Source of the DNA: Streptomyces sp. NBC_00223
Lineage (GTDB): Bacteria > Actinomycetota > Actinomycetes > Streptomycetales > Streptomycetaceae
Length of the DNA stretch: 64,000 nt
Direction: 5' to 3'
Assembly: GCF_036199905.1 (NCBI RefSeq)
Contig: NZ_CP108109.1
Span: 6,323,501-6,387,500, forward strand
A model generated the notes under the pieces. It searched no databases. It was not told where the DNA came from and saw only the letters and a list, made by a program, of their open reading frames with translations. Below are positions 42,401 through 50,578 of this stretch, in pieces (positions within the stretch are counted from its first letter, which is position 1; each line of letters begins with the position of its first letter). The translations under genes and the position numbers were made by a program.

Positions 42401-42584
42401 CCTGCTCCGCGACGGCAAGGTCATCGCGGAGAGCCTCAACATCGAGGGCCTGCGCCGCTTCAAGGACGACGTCACCGAGATTCGTGAGGGTTACGAGGGC
42501 GGTATCAACCTCGGCAACTACAACGACATCAAGATCGACGACGTCATCGCGACGTACGAGATGCGGGAGAAGCCGCGCGGCTGA
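39492..42584 (+). CDS. infB: Translation initiation factor IF-2
   Basis: The protein has 1030 residues, the long actinobacterial form. Residues 1-50 are the IF2N domain (VRVYELAKEMGVESKVVMAKLQELGEFVRSASSTIEAPVVRKL). Residues about 55-410 are low-complexity Pro/Ala/Gly/Arg, including RPGGGG-type repeats. The GTPase begins near 525: G1 GHVDHGKT (532-539), G3 DTPGHEAF, G4 NKID. Domain II and the C-terminal fMet-tRNA-binding domains follow. It brings initiator tRNA to the 30S subunit. The GTG start at 39492 has AAAGGAG upstream. The mini-ORF repeat lies just before, and a long hairpin with a GAAA loop follows. Confidence 0.97.
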   Translation: MAKVRVYELAKEMGVESKVVMAKLQELGEFVRSASSTIEAPVVRKLTDAFQGPGGNAGKSAAKPSAPRKAAPVKPAPTPGAPARPAAPAPKPAAGGPAAPAAPAAPSTGSAPAPGPRPGPKPAPAAPKPAPAAPVPAAEFQAPPSAPAAPTTPAAQRPNAAPGPRPPRPAAGGQGAGGQQRDGGARPGSRPAPGQGGPRPGGARPSGPRPGNNPFTSGSTGMPRPGGAARPGGGQGGAPRPAGPGGGAPRPGGAPRPGGAAGGQGGPGGSRPSPGGMPRPQSSGPRPNPGMMPQRPASTGPGSRPGGPGRPGPGGRTGGAPGGRPGGGGGGGFAGRPAGPGGGGRPGGGGGGFGGPRPGGGAPGGGGGFGPRPGGFGGRPGGPGGRGGTQGAFGRGPGGRPARGRKSKRQRRQEYEAMQAPSVGGVLLPRGNGQTVRLSRGASLTDFAEKINANPASLVQVMLNLGEMVTATQSVSDSTLELLAGEMNYVLEIVSPEEEDRELLESFSIEFGEDEGGEEMLVSRPPVVTVMGHVDHGKTRLLDAIRKTNVVAGEAGGITQHIGAYQVATEVNGEERAITFIDTPGHEAFTAMRARGAKSTDIAILVVAANDGVMPQTIEALNHAKAAEVPIVVAVNKIDVEGADPTKVRGQLTEFGLVAEEYGGDTMFVDISAKQGLNIDSLLEAVILTADASLDLRANPEQDAQGIAIEAHLDRGRGAVATVLVQRGTLRVGDTMVVGDAYGRVRAMLDDKGENLDEAGPSTPVLVLGLTNVPGAGDNFLVVDEDRTARQIAEKRAARERNVRFARKGVRFSLENLDEALKAGLVQELNLIIKGDASGSVEALESSLLQLDVGDEVDIRVLHRGVGAVTESDIDLATGSDAIVIGFNVRAAGRAAQMAEREGVDVRYYSVIYQAIEEIEAALKGMLKPEYEEVELGTAEIREVFRSSKLGNIAGVLVRSGEVRRNTKARLLRDGKVIAESLNIEGLRRFKDDVTEIREGYEGGINLGNYNDIKIDDVIATYEMREKPRG

Positions 42585-42614
42585 TCCGGCGCCTCGGTCA
42601 GGCGTGACATCGGT

Positions 42615-42656
42615 CCGGGGCCGGTCGGCGGGAGAAATTCCGTCGATCGGCCCCGG
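42615..42656 (+). terminator. 19-bp hairpin with GAAA loop after infB
   Basis: A 19-bp stem (42615-42633 with 42638-42656), containing three G-U pairs, closes on the tetraloop GAAA. It starts 30 bases after the infB stop and ends 24 bases before the DUF503 gene. It is the most regular RNA structure in the operon and may be a terminator, an mRNA-stabilising end or an RNase III site. Confidence 0.7.
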
Positions 42657-42680
42657 CCGTCGCGTGTACCGTTCACTGCC

Positions 42681-42971
42681 ATGTATGTAGGCACGCTGTG
42701 CTTTGACCTGCTGCTCGGTGACGTACGGTCGCTGAAGGAGAAGAGGTCCGTCGTCCGTCCGATCATCGCCGAGCTGCACCGCAAGTACGGGGTGAGCGTG
42801 GCGGAGACCGGCAACCAGGATCTCCACCGCAGGGCCGAAATAGGGGTCGCGATGGTGTCCGGGGACCTGGGGCACCTCAAGGACGTACTCGACCGGTGCG
42901 AACGCTGGATGGTCGAGCGGCCCGAGGTGGAGCTGCTGTCGGCACGGCAGCGCATCCACGGCGACGACTGA
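42681..42971 (+). CDS. DUF503 (YlxP-like) protein
   Basis: The protein has 96 residues. MYVGTLCFDLLLGDVRSLKEKRSVVRPIIAELHRKYGVSVAETGNQDLHRRAEIGVAMVSGD is typical of the small ferredoxin-like DUF503 family that lies between infB and rbfA in many Gram-positive genomes. The exact role is unknown; a link to ribosome assembly is assumed only from context. rbfA follows 33 bases later. Confidence 0.93.
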   Translation: MYVGTLCFDLLLGDVRSLKEKRSVVRPIIAELHRKYGVSVAETGNQDLHRRAEIGVAMVSGDLGHLKDVLDRCERWMVERPEVELLSARQRIHGDD

Positions 42972-43004
42972 GCCGAACGAACCGAAGACAGAGAGAAGAA
43001 GACG

Positions 43005-43541
43005 ATGACCGACACCGCGCGGGCGCGCAAGCTGGCGGACCGCATCCGGGTCGTGGTCGCGGAGACCCTGCAGCGGAGGATCAAGGACCCGCGGCTGGGC
43101 TATGTGACGATCACCGACACCCGGGTCACCGGTGACCTGCGGGAGGCGACGGTCTTCTACACGGTCTACGGCGACGACGAGGAGCGGGCCGCCTCCGCCG
43201 CGGCGCTGGAGAGCGCCAAGGGGGTGCTGCGTTCCGAGGTGGGCCGGCAGACCGGGGTGCGCTTCACCCCGTCGCTGGCCTTCGTCGCGGACGCCCTCCC
43301 GGACAACGCGAAGACCATCGACGACCTGCTCGCCAAGGCCCGCGCGGCCGACGAGGAGGTCCGCAAGACCGCCACGGACAAGCAGTACGCGGGTGACGCC
43401 GATCCGTACCGCAAGCCGGCCGAGGACGACGAGGACGAGGACGACACGGGTTCCGGTGCCGGGTCTGGTTCCGGTTCTGGTTCTGGCGCCGGTTCAGATG
43501 TTCCCTCTTCCGACGACGAGGACGGTTCCGCGTCCGCATGA
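43005..43541 (+). CDS. rbfA: Ribosome-binding factor A
   Basis: The protein has 178 residues; the family core is about 120. The KH-like core is ARARKLADRIRVVVAETLQRRIKDPRLGYVTITDTRVTGDLREATVFYTVYGD, ending LPDNAKTIDDLLAKARAADEEV. It helps 16S rRNA 5'-end maturation in the 30S subunit. A C-terminal tail of about 45 residues is acidic and Gly/Ser-rich and uses T-ending codons (GGT, TCT) more than the rest of the window. The stop overlaps the truB ATG (ATGA). Confidence 0.95.
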   Translation: MTDTARARKLADRIRVVVAETLQRRIKDPRLGYVTITDTRVTGDLREATVFYTVYGDDEERAASAAALESAKGVLRSEVGRQTGVRFTPSLAFVADALPDNAKTIDDLLAKARAADEEVRKTATDKQYAGDADPYRKPAEDDEDEDDTGSGAGSGSGSGSGAGSDVPSSDDEDGSASA

Positions 43542-44431
43542 CACGCAAAGAGGGCCCTTCCGGGCTGGTGATCGTCGACAAGCCCGGAGGGCTCACCTCG
43601 CACGGCGTGGTGTCCCGTATGCGGCGGCTGGCCGGGACCCGGCGGGTCGGACACGCGGGCACCCTGGACCCGATGGCGACCGGAGTGCTGATCATCGGCG
43701 TCGAGAAGGCCACCCGGCTGCTCGGGCATCTCGCGCTGACCGAGAAGGAGTACGTCGCCACGATCCGGCTCGGCCAGAGCACGGTCACCGACGACGCGGA
43801 GGGCGAGGTCACCTCCACGGCCTCCGCCACCGCAGTCACCCGGGCGGCCGTGGACGCCGGGATCGCCGTGCTCACCGGGCCGATCGAGCAGGTCCCGTCC
43901 AAGGTCAGCGCGATCAAGGTCAACGGGGTGCGGTCGTACACCCGGGTACGTGAGGGCGAGGACTTCGAGCTTCCGGCGCGGCCGGTGACGGTCTCCTCCT
44001 TCACCCTCCAGGACATGCGGACCCCGCCGGACGCGCCGGAGGCCGTCGACCTCGATGTCACGGTGGTCTGCTCCTCCGGCACGTACATCCGGGCGCTGGC
44101 CCGCGACCTGGGCGCCGGACTCGGTGTCGGCGGCCATCTGACCGCGCTGCGCCGTACCCGGGTGGGCCCGTACGGGCTCGACGGGGCGCGCACCCTGGAG
44201 CAGCTGGAGGAGTCCTTCGCCGTGCTGCCGATCGAGCAGGCGGCGGACGCGGCCTTCCCCCGCTGGGACGTGGACGCCGATCAGGCGCGGCTGCTGGGCA
44301 ACGGCGTACGGATCAAGGCGCCCGCGCTGGCGGCGGGGCCGAACGCGGCCTTCGGCCCGGACGGGCGGTTCCTCGCGCTGGTCGAGGAGAAGAACGGCCA
44401 GTCCAAGATCGTCGCGGGCTTCGCCCAGTAA
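43538..44431 (+). CDS. truB: tRNA pseudouridine(55) synthase
   Basis: The enzyme has 297 residues and makes pseudouridine 55 in the T-loop of tRNAs. The catalytic Asp44 is in RRVGHAGTLDPMATGVL. KPGGLTSHGVV, KVSAIKVNGVRSYTRVREGE and SSGTYIRALARDLGAGLGVGGHLTALRRTRVG are family blocks. A C-terminal PUA-like region ends LVEEKNGQSKIVAGFAQ. It overlaps rbfA by 4 bp and is followed by a strong hairpin. Confidence 0.96.
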   Translation: MTRKEGPSGLVIVDKPGGLTSHGVVSRMRRLAGTRRVGHAGTLDPMATGVLIIGVEKATRLLGHLALTEKEYVATIRLGQSTVTDDAEGEVTSTASATAVTRAAVDAGIAVLTGPIEQVPSKVSAIKVNGVRSYTRVREGEDFELPARPVTVSSFTLQDMRTPPDAPEAVDLDVTVVCSSGTYIRALARDLGAGLGVGGHLTALRRTRVGPYGLDGARTLEQLEESFAVLPIEQAADAAFPRWDVDADQARLLGNGVRIKAPALAAGPNAAFGPDGRFLALVEEKNGQSKIVAGFAQ

Positions 44432-44736
44432 CCCCTGGCCGGGCCCCGGGACCGGGCGCGGCACTGCTCGCGCGGAGGCGGGGTGCGGGCCGGATCGGGA
44501 CTCATCGTGGAGCGGGGTCGCCGTCCCCTGGGCGGCTCCGCTCCACGATCCCCTCCCGACCCCCCGAGCAGTCCTATCCACCTCGAACCCGAAAATCACC
44601 CCGATGGCCGGGCGCTCGGAGTGAACTCGGGGGGCGCAAGGGGGCGCGTTCGTCTTGTGAGCTAGGCGGGGGATCATCGGGCACCTACCGTCGAAGCGGG
44701 ACGAAACGGGGCGATGGTGGCGGGGGAGGTGCCGCG
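44432..44736. other. Intergenic region truB to trypsin/NTPase gene
   Basis: This is 305 bp with no supported gene. It contains the hairpin at 44504-44549 and then a stretch from 44560 to 44700 with mixed composition that should hold the promoter of the next gene. CGGGGGAGGTG just before 44737 is its ribosome site. I cannot name clear -35/-10 hexamers. Confidence 0.6.
44504..44549 (+). terminator. Terminator hairpin after truB
   Basis: ATCGTGGAGCGG pairs perfectly with CCGCTCCACGAT (12 bp). The 22-base loop can form a further CGCC/GGCG stem, and TCGGGA/TCCCGA outside can extend it. It lies 72 bases after the truB stop and probably ends the nusA-infB operon. Confidence 0.75.
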
Positions 44737-47700
44737 GTGGCGACACGCGGCGGCGAACGGGACGACGTACTGATCCGCGTCTGCGACCTGGCCGGACGGC
44801 CACGCGGCACGGGATTCCTCGCGCACGCCGACGGCACGATGATCACCAGCCACGAAGCGGTCGACGGGCTGGCCCGGCTGGTGCTGCACGCCCCCGGCGG
44901 GCAGGTGTGCCTGGTCGAGACGGGGGCGATCACCGCCCTGCCCGAGACCGGGCTCGCCCTGGTCGCCACCGAAGGGCTCGCCCTGCCGCCGCTGCCCATC
45001 GCACCCGGCGGCCCCGCCCACCCCGAGCGGCGGACCCGGCTGCGGCTGCCGCACCGCACCGAGGGCGTCGTCGTCGGCACGACCGCGGCCACGTACACCG
45101 CGACCGACCGCTTCCATCTGCTCGACGACGTGTACGAGCTCGCCCTCGACGGCGCCGACCTGAACCGGGTGGCGCCGCAGGCGTCCGGCGCGCCGCTGAT
45201 CGACGCCGCTACCGGCGCCGTGCTCGCCGTGGTGGTGACAGCGGTCCAGACCGGCCACCGCGCCGGCGGGTTCGCCGTGCCGCTGCGCGCGCGGTGCGCG
45301 CCCGCGCCGCTGGCCGAGCTGCTTTCCCGCAACGCGGCGACCGTACCCGCGTACGGCCCGCATCTGAACCTCGCGGGCGCGCTCCAGCTGACCGGCGCGT
45401 CGGTCGCCGCCGCCCGGCCCGGTGCCTGGCGCGAGCCCGTCGACCGGCCCGAGGTCGCCGCCGCGCTGGGGGAGTTCCTGGCGATGCGCGGCGAGTCCGC
45501 GCCGCTCGCGCTCGGCCTGGTCGGAGAACCGGGCACCGGGCGCAGCACCGTACTCGCGCAGCTCGCCGCCGAGCGGGCCCGCGGCCCCCACCCCGCGCCC
45601 ACGGTCTGGCTGCGCGGCGCCGAACTCCGCCCGGGCGACGGCGGTGTGCGCGACGCGGTGGAGCGCGCGCTGCGGAGCGCGGCGCGCGTCGTCGGCGCCG
45701 CCCCGGGGTACGGGGGCGCGGCGGCCGACCCGCTGGGCTCAGGGCCGGCCGACCCCACCGACGCCGTCGCCGCGCTCGCCAGGGCGGCGGGCCGCCCGCT
45801 GCTCGTGCTTCTCGACGCGCCGGAGGAGATGCCCCCGGTCCTCGCCCACGCGCTGGCCGACTGGTCGGCGGGCACCGCGCGCTGGCTGCGCGCGGACCGG
45901 GCCCGGTTGATCGTGGCGTGCCGCCCGGAGTTCTGGGAGCAGGCCGGGGCGCTGCTGCCGCGAGAACTGCTGCACGGCGCCCCCGCGGCCGGGCCACCGC
46001 CCGGGGCCCCGGTACGGCCGCTGCCGCCGTGCGTACGGCTCGGGGACCTGGGCGCGGGGCAGGCCGAGCGGGCGCGGGCCCGCTACGGGCTGCCCGAGGG
46101 TGCCTTGGCGGAGGCGGACGCCGCGCACCCGCTGGCCCTGCGGCTGCTCTCCGAGGTGCGGGCCGCGCAGCCCGGGGACGAACCCGGTGTGCCGCCCGAC
46201 GGCGAGGACGGGCCCGGCGCCCCGCCGACGAGGGCGGCGCTCTTCTCGGCCCACCTCGACCTGATGTGCCTGCGGATCGCGGTCCGGCTGGCCGCCGGGT
46301 CCGAGCCGCCTCTGCGCGGCGCCGCCGTGCGGCGGCTGGCGGCGCGGGTGGCCGGGCAGGCGCACGAAGCGGCCCGGCGCTGCCTGGGACCCGGGCAGGG
46401 GGAGCTGGACCGGGAGACGTTCGAGGAGCTGTTCCCGTGGCGTACGGGGTGGGCGTCGGCGGTGCTCACCGAAGGACTGCTGGTCCCGGCCGGCGCGGGG
46501 TACCGCTTCGCGCACGAGGAGCAGGGGGACTGGCTCCAGGCGCTCCACCTCGACCTGGAGACGGCGCTCGGCGCGCTGGTCCACCGCTGGTTCGCGCCCC
46601 CGGCGCCCTGCCCGGAGGCCCCGGTCCGATTGCCGTCCCGTCCCGGAGCCCGCGCCGTCGCCTGGGCCGGCCGGCCTCCGCCGGTGCCTCCCGCCCCACC
46701 GGTCGCGCCCCCGGCGTCCCCGCGCTCGCTGCCCGTACCCCGTCACCGGGCGGGGCCCGTGCTCCAGGCGCTGCTGCTGGCGCCGCCGCCCGTCCTGGCC
46801 ACGCATCTGCACGCCCTGGTCGGCGCCCTGGACCGGGCGGCCCCGGCCCCGACCCGCTGGGTGCCGCGCCCGGCCCTGGAATCCACGCAGCCATCGGGCG
46901 CGGAGGGCGCCGACACCGTCCCGGCCCGACGGGTGCGGCCGCAGCCGCCGCACGGCCTGGTCCGGGTCGAGCCGCCGGGGTTCGCGGCCAGGCGGCGGGA
47001 GGCCGGCTGGTGGGCCGCCCACCTCGTACGGGAGGCGCTGCTGCGTGTACCGGACGCAGGGCCGTACCGCGAAGTTCTGCGTGCGCTGGCCGGACGGATC
47101 GTCGTACGGGCCGTCGCGGCGGGCGGGTTCGCGGCCGAACGACTGGAAGGGCTCGGGGAGTTCGGGCCGTGGTTCTGGCGGCAGGTGCCGCTGCCCGTGG
47201 GGGAGAGGCTCGAACTGCTGCGGATGCTGCTGCCCGCGGACGGCCCGCCGGGACCGGGCGAACGGTTCCTGGCCGTGGCCGCGGAGCTGCTGCGCGAGCA
47301 GCCGGCGGCGGCGCTGCCCGTCGTGTGCGGATGGTTCGGCGACGACCGGCCGCTGCGGGCGCGGCTGCCCGGCCCGGACGCGCCCCGGCTCACCGTCGCC
47401 TCGGCCGCGCAGGCGCTGCTGCACACCCACCGAGGGCTCGCCGTGGACGACCTCACCGAGGCGCTGGTGACCGCGGGGCACCCTGCGGCCGACGAACTGC
47501 TCGCGGCCCTCGCCGAGGACGAGCCGTCGGCCGTCTGCCGGGCCGTCGACCGCTGGGCGCACGACCCGCGCCCGGAGCGCCATGTCGCGGCGGCGGCGTA
47601 CGGCCGGCGCACGGCTCCCTTCGTACGGTCCGCGGCCGACCGCGAACTGCTGCGCTACGCCGCCCTCGCGCTGCTCGCCCGGCCGGAGGACCGCGCGCTG

Positions 47701-48486
47701 CACGGCGCCGCGCTCGGCCTCCTGGTCCGCGACCCGGCGACCCGGGACCGTCATCTGCCGACCGCCCTGCGGCACTTCGCGTCCGGCGACCGCCAACTGC
47801 CGCCGAGCGCGGTCGCCTCGGCGCTCGTCACGCACCCCGAGCCGGTGCTCGCCGCCTTCCAGGCCAGGCTGCGGGCCGTGCGCGAGAGCGCGGACGGCGG
47901 CGCGGAGACCGCCGAGATCATGCGGGAGCTGGCCGCCGTCACCGGCCACGGCCCGGCCCGCCGGGTCACCGACCTGGTCCAGGACTATCTGCGGCACCGG
48001 CCCGGGGCCGCGCGGCACGTGGCCCGCTATCTGGATCTGCGGCTGGAGCAGGGCCCGGCGGCGCGGGCGCTGCTGCTGCCGTTCGCCGCCGCCCTGGTCC
48101 GCGAGCACCCGCCCGAGGTGCGGCGGGTGCTCGCCCCGGTGTTCGCCGCGCCCGGCACACGAGTGTCGCGGCCGCTGCGGCAGGAGCTGCTGGACACGGT
48201 GCTGGAGGCGGAACGCGACCCCGAGGTGCTGGTCGACCTGCTCACTGCGGCCGCCGACGGCTGCCGCACCCGCCATCCCCTGCTCACCCGCGACCTCGTC
48301 CACCGGCTCGGCCTGCTGCTGGGCCGCACTCCGCAGGGCGCCGCCCGCTTCGACCTGCGGATCGTCGAACTCGCGGGCAGCCGCCCTGACTTCATCCGGC
48401 TGCTGCGCGCGTGGCTGGCCGAGGGCTCCACCTGGGACGCGCTGATCGGGCCGAGCGCGCGGCGCAGCCTCGACACGGTGGCCTGA
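44737..48486 (+). CDS. Trypsin-like serine protease domain plus P-loop NTPase, 1249 residues
   Basis: Residues 1-185 resemble a small trypsin-like fold: GTGFLAHADGTMITSHEAV with His39, and QASGAPLIDAATGAVLAVVV with Ser150. The Asp position reads ETGLALVAT with Gly72. From about 235 comes an AAA/STAND-like NTPase: P-loop GEPGTGRST has Arg269 where Lys is usual, and Walker B is LLVLLDAPEE (D360). The remaining 600 or so residues are Leu/Ala/Arg-rich helical repeats. It has no membrane helix or signal. It lies alone between truB and ribF, with a strong GGGGGAGGTG ribosome site. Similar architectures occur in bacterial conflict systems, but a role here is inference. Confidence 0.75.
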   Translation: MATRGGERDDVLIRVCDLAGRPRGTGFLAHADGTMITSHEAVDGLARLVLHAPGGQVCLVETGAITALPETGLALVATEGLALPPLPIAPGGPAHPERRTRLRLPHRTEGVVVGTTAATYTATDRFHLLDDVYELALDGADLNRVAPQASGAPLIDAATGAVLAVVVTAVQTGHRAGGFAVPLRARCAPAPLAELLSRNAATVPAYGPHLNLAGALQLTGASVAAARPGAWREPVDRPEVAAALGEFLAMRGESAPLALGLVGEPGTGRSTVLAQLAAERARGPHPAPTVWLRGAELRPGDGGVRDAVERALRSAARVVGAAPGYGGAAADPLGSGPADPTDAVAALARAAGRPLLVLLDAPEEMPPVLAHALADWSAGTARWLRADRARLIVACRPEFWEQAGALLPRELLHGAPAAGPPPGAPVRPLPPCVRLGDLGAGQAERARARYGLPEGALAEADAAHPLALRLLSEVRAAQPGDEPGVPPDGEDGPGAPPTRAALFSAHLDLMCLRIAVRLAAGSEPPLRGAAVRRLAARVAGQAHEAARRCLGPGQGELDRETFEELFPWRTGWASAVLTEGLLVPAGAGYRFAHEEQGDWLQALHLDLETALGALVHRWFAPPAPCPEAPVRLPSRPGARAVAWAGRPPPVPPAPPVAPPASPRSLPVPRHRAGPVLQALLLAPPPVLATHLHALVGALDRAAPAPTRWVPRPALESTQPSGAEGADTVPARRVRPQPPHGLVRVEPPGFAARRREAGWWAAHLVREALLRVPDAGPYREVLRALAGRIVVRAVAAGGFAAERLEGLGEFGPWFWRQVPLPVGERLELLRMLLPADGPPGPGERFLAVAAELLREQPAAALPVVCGWFGDDRPLRARLPGPDAPRLTVASAAQALLHTHRGLAVDDLTEALVTAGHPAADELLAALAEDEPSAVCRAVDRWAHDPRPERHVAAAAYGRRTAPFVRSAADRELLRYAALALLARPEDRALHGAALGLLVRDPATRDRHLPTALRHFASGDRQLPPSAVASALVTHPEPVLAAFQARLRAVRESADGGAETAEIMRELAAVTGHGPARRVTDLVQDYLRHRPGAARHVARYLDLRLEQGPAARALLLPFAAALVREHPPEVRRVLAPVFAAPGTRVSRPLRQELLDTVLEAERDPEVLVDLLTAAADGCRTRHPLLTRDLVHRLGLLLGRTPQGAARFDLRIVELAGSRPDFIRLLRAWLAEGSTWDALIGPSARRSLDTVA

Positions 48487-48502
48487 GGTGGGGCCCGGCC
48501 GA

Positions 48503-48532
48503 CCCGGTGCGGGTCCGCGGTCCCGCACCGGG
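48503..48532 (+). terminator. Hairpin after trypsin/NTPase gene
   Basis: CCCGGTGCGGG pairs perfectly with CCCGCACCGGG (11 bp) around an 8-base loop, 16 bases after the stop. It probably separates this transcript from ribF. Confidence 0.75.
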
Positions 48533-48705
48533 GCCGTGGCCCGGGGGTCGCGCGGCCGACATCACACCGGGGGGCGCGCCGCAGGTGGGAAGGCCCGCCA
48601 CCGCGCCCTCGGACCGTGCCGATGGTCACCGCCGGGCGGCGGCATGGCAGGCTTGGCCCTGCAGGACGACAGTCAGAGATTTCGGCGAAGAAGCGGAGCG
48701 TCAAG

Positions 48706-49758
48706 GTGCAGCGCTGGCGGGGCTTGGAGGACGTTCCCGGTGACTGGGGTCGCAGCGTCGTCACCATCGGGTCGTACGACGGTGTGCACCGCGGTCACCA
48801 GCTGATCATCGGCCGGGCGGTGCGGCGCGCCAGGGAACAGGGACTGCCCTCGGTCGTGGTGACCTTCGACCCGCACCCGAGCGAGGTCGTACGGCCCGGC
48901 ACCCATCCTCCGCTGCTGTCGGCGCACCACCGCCGCGCCGAACTCGTCGCGGGCCTGGGTGTGGACGCGCTGCTCATCCTGCCGTTCACCAGCGAGTTCT
49001 CCAAGCTCCCGGCGAGCGAGTTCGTACGGACGGTGCTGGTGGACGGTCTGCACGCCAAGTACGTGGTCGAGGGTCCCAACTTCCGCTTCGGCCACCGGGC
49101 CGCGGGCGACGTGGACGTGCTGTCCGCGCTCGGCCTCAAGTACGACTACGAGCTGGAGGTCGTCGACTTGTTCGTGCGCGGCGAGGCGGGCGGCGGCGAG
49201 CCCTTCTCCTCCACCCTGACCCGGCGACTGGTCGCCGAGGGCGATGTGGAGGGCGCGGCGGAGGTGCTGGGCCGCCCGCACCGGGTCGAGGGCGTCGTGG
49301 TCCGGGGCGCCCAGCGCGGGCGCGAACTAGGCTACCCCACGGCCAATGTGGAGACGCTGCCGCACACCGCGATCCCCGCCGACGGTGTCTACGCGGGCTG
49401 GCTGCACGTGGACGGCGAGGCGATGCCCGCGGCGATCTCGGTCGGCACCAACCCGACGTTCGACGGCACCGCCCGCACGGTCGAGGCGTACGCGATCGAC
49501 CGGATCGGCCTCGATCTGTACGGCCTGCACGTCGCGGTCGACTTCGTCACCTATCTGCGCGGGATGGAGAAGTTCGACACGATCGACGCGCTGCTGGAAC
49601 GCATGGCGGACGACGTGAAGCGGGCGCGTGAAATCGTCCGACCGGCGGATGCGGATGCGGATACGGGCGCGGGCGCTGACTCGGGGGCGGGCGCGGGTGT
49701 CGGCAGTGGTGCCGGCTCGGTGGAGCCCGCCGCCGCCGAGTCCTCCGGGCAGGAGTAA
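48706..49758 (+). CDS. ribF: Bifunctional riboflavin kinase/FAD synthetase
   Basis: The enzyme has about 350 residues and turns riboflavin into FMN and FAD. The N-terminal nucleotidyltransferase domain shows SVVTIGSYDGVHRGHQLIIGRAV (the usual F is Y), VVVTFDPHPSEVV and VEGPNFRFGHRAAGD. The C-terminal kinase domain begins near 185: VVVRGAQRGRELGYPTANVETLPH and the AISVGTNPTFDG block. The last 45 residues are a low-complexity Asp/Ala/Gly/Ser tail beyond the enzyme. The GTG start at 48706 has GCGGAGCG upstream and gives the family N-terminus MQRWRGLEDVPGDWG. Confidence 0.95.
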   Translation: MQRWRGLEDVPGDWGRSVVTIGSYDGVHRGHQLIIGRAVRRAREQGLPSVVVTFDPHPSEVVRPGTHPPLLSAHHRRAELVAGLGVDALLILPFTSEFSKLPASEFVRTVLVDGLHAKYVVEGPNFRFGHRAAGDVDVLSALGLKYDYELEVVDLFVRGEAGGGEPFSSTLTRRLVAEGDVEGAAEVLGRPHRVEGVVVRGAQRGRELGYPTANVETLPHTAIPADGVYAGWLHVDGEAMPAAISVGTNPTFDGTARTVEAYAIDRIGLDLYGLHVAVDFVTYLRGMEKFDTIDALLERMADDVKRAREIVRPADADADTGAGADSGAGAGVGSGAGSVEPAAAESSGQE

Positions 49759-49780
49759 CCGCAGGTCAGGGGAATTGTCA

Positions 49781-50380
49781 GTGGTCCCTGCGAGACTGTT
49801 CGGCATGATCGAGCAGGCACAGCAGGGAATCGCAGCGACCGCGCGGACCGTTCAGCTCTCGCCCAGGTGGGAGGAGGACGATTCGCGGCCCGCGCTGCCC
49901 ACGACCGGCGGCGAGCGGGAGATACTCACCGCCTTCCTCGACTGGCACCGGGCGACCTTCGAGCTGAAGTGCCGCGGGGTGGCCGCCGAACGGCTCTCGG
50001 ACCGGGCGATCCCGCCGTCCGGGCTGAGTCTGCACGGCCTGGTACGGCATCTCGCCGGGGTCGAGCGCTGGTGGGTGCGGATGCAGTTCGCCGCCGAGGA
50101 CCTGCCGATGCTGCACTACTCCGACGACGACCCCGACCAGGACTTCGACCGCCTCGACGGCCCGGTGGAGGCGGCCTTCGCGGTGTGGCGGGCCGAGCGC
50201 GACCGGGCCAGGATCATCATCGCCGAGGCGCCCTCGCTGGACACGACCTTCCGCTCGCTGTCCACCGGCAAGGAGACGTCGCTGCGGTTCCTGCTGGTCC
50301 ACCTGATAGCCGAGTACGCGCGGCACAACGGCCACGCGGACCTGCTGCGGGAGCGGATCGACGGGATGACGGGGGTCTGA
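49781..50380 (+). CDS. DinB-family (DUF664) protein
   Basis: The protein is a helical bundle of 199 residues. The metal-type histidines of the DinB/YfiT fold appear in LSLHGLVRHLAGVERWWVRM and in LVHLIAEYARHNGHADLLRERIDG. Members may be thiol-dependent transferases (mycothiol in actinobacteria) or of unknown activity. GTG 49781 is chosen because AGGGGA sits 7 bases upstream; ATG 49805 is the alternative and removes eight residues. It lies just after ribF and is convergent with the MinD-like gene. Confidence 0.87.
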   Translation: MVPARLFGMIEQAQQGIAATARTVQLSPRWEEDDSRPALPTTGGEREILTAFLDWHRATFELKCRGVAAERLSDRAIPPSGLSLHGLVRHLAGVERWWVRMQFAAEDLPMLHYSDDDPDQDFDRLDGPVEAAFAVWRAERDRARIIIAEAPSLDTTFRSLSTGKETSLRFLLVHLIAEYARHNGHADLLRERIDGMTGV

Positions 50381-50517
50381 GGCCGGGCGAGGTCCGTGCG
50401 GGGGCGTCGGCGGGGGCCCGGGGCCTATCGACCGGGCCGCCGTCGGGTGGTTCCCGTGCGGCGCCGGACCACATGGTCCGAGCCGCCGTGCCCGGACCGC
50501 CGCCGGGCGGACAGCCG

Positions 50518-50565
50518 GAAGGGCCGTCGCCGCGGACGGTGACCGGTCCACGGCGGCGGCCCTTC
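50518..50565. terminator. Hairpin between convergent DinB-type and MinD-like genes
   Basis: A stem of about 15 bp (GAAGGGCCGTCGCCG with CGGCGGCGGCCCTTC, one G-U pair) with an 18-base loop lies just before the stop of the minus-strand gene. It may serve both directions. A separate dyad CGGACCA-CA-TGGTCCG lies at 50465-50480. Confidence 0.7.
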
Positions 50566-50578
50566 GGTGGCTCGCCCG

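Noticed and set aside
39276..42959. Very long open frame antisense to infB
   Set aside because: High GC content suppresses stop codons in this frame; the translation is a His/Arg/Ala/Gly-rich shadow, while the plus strand clearly encodes IF-2.
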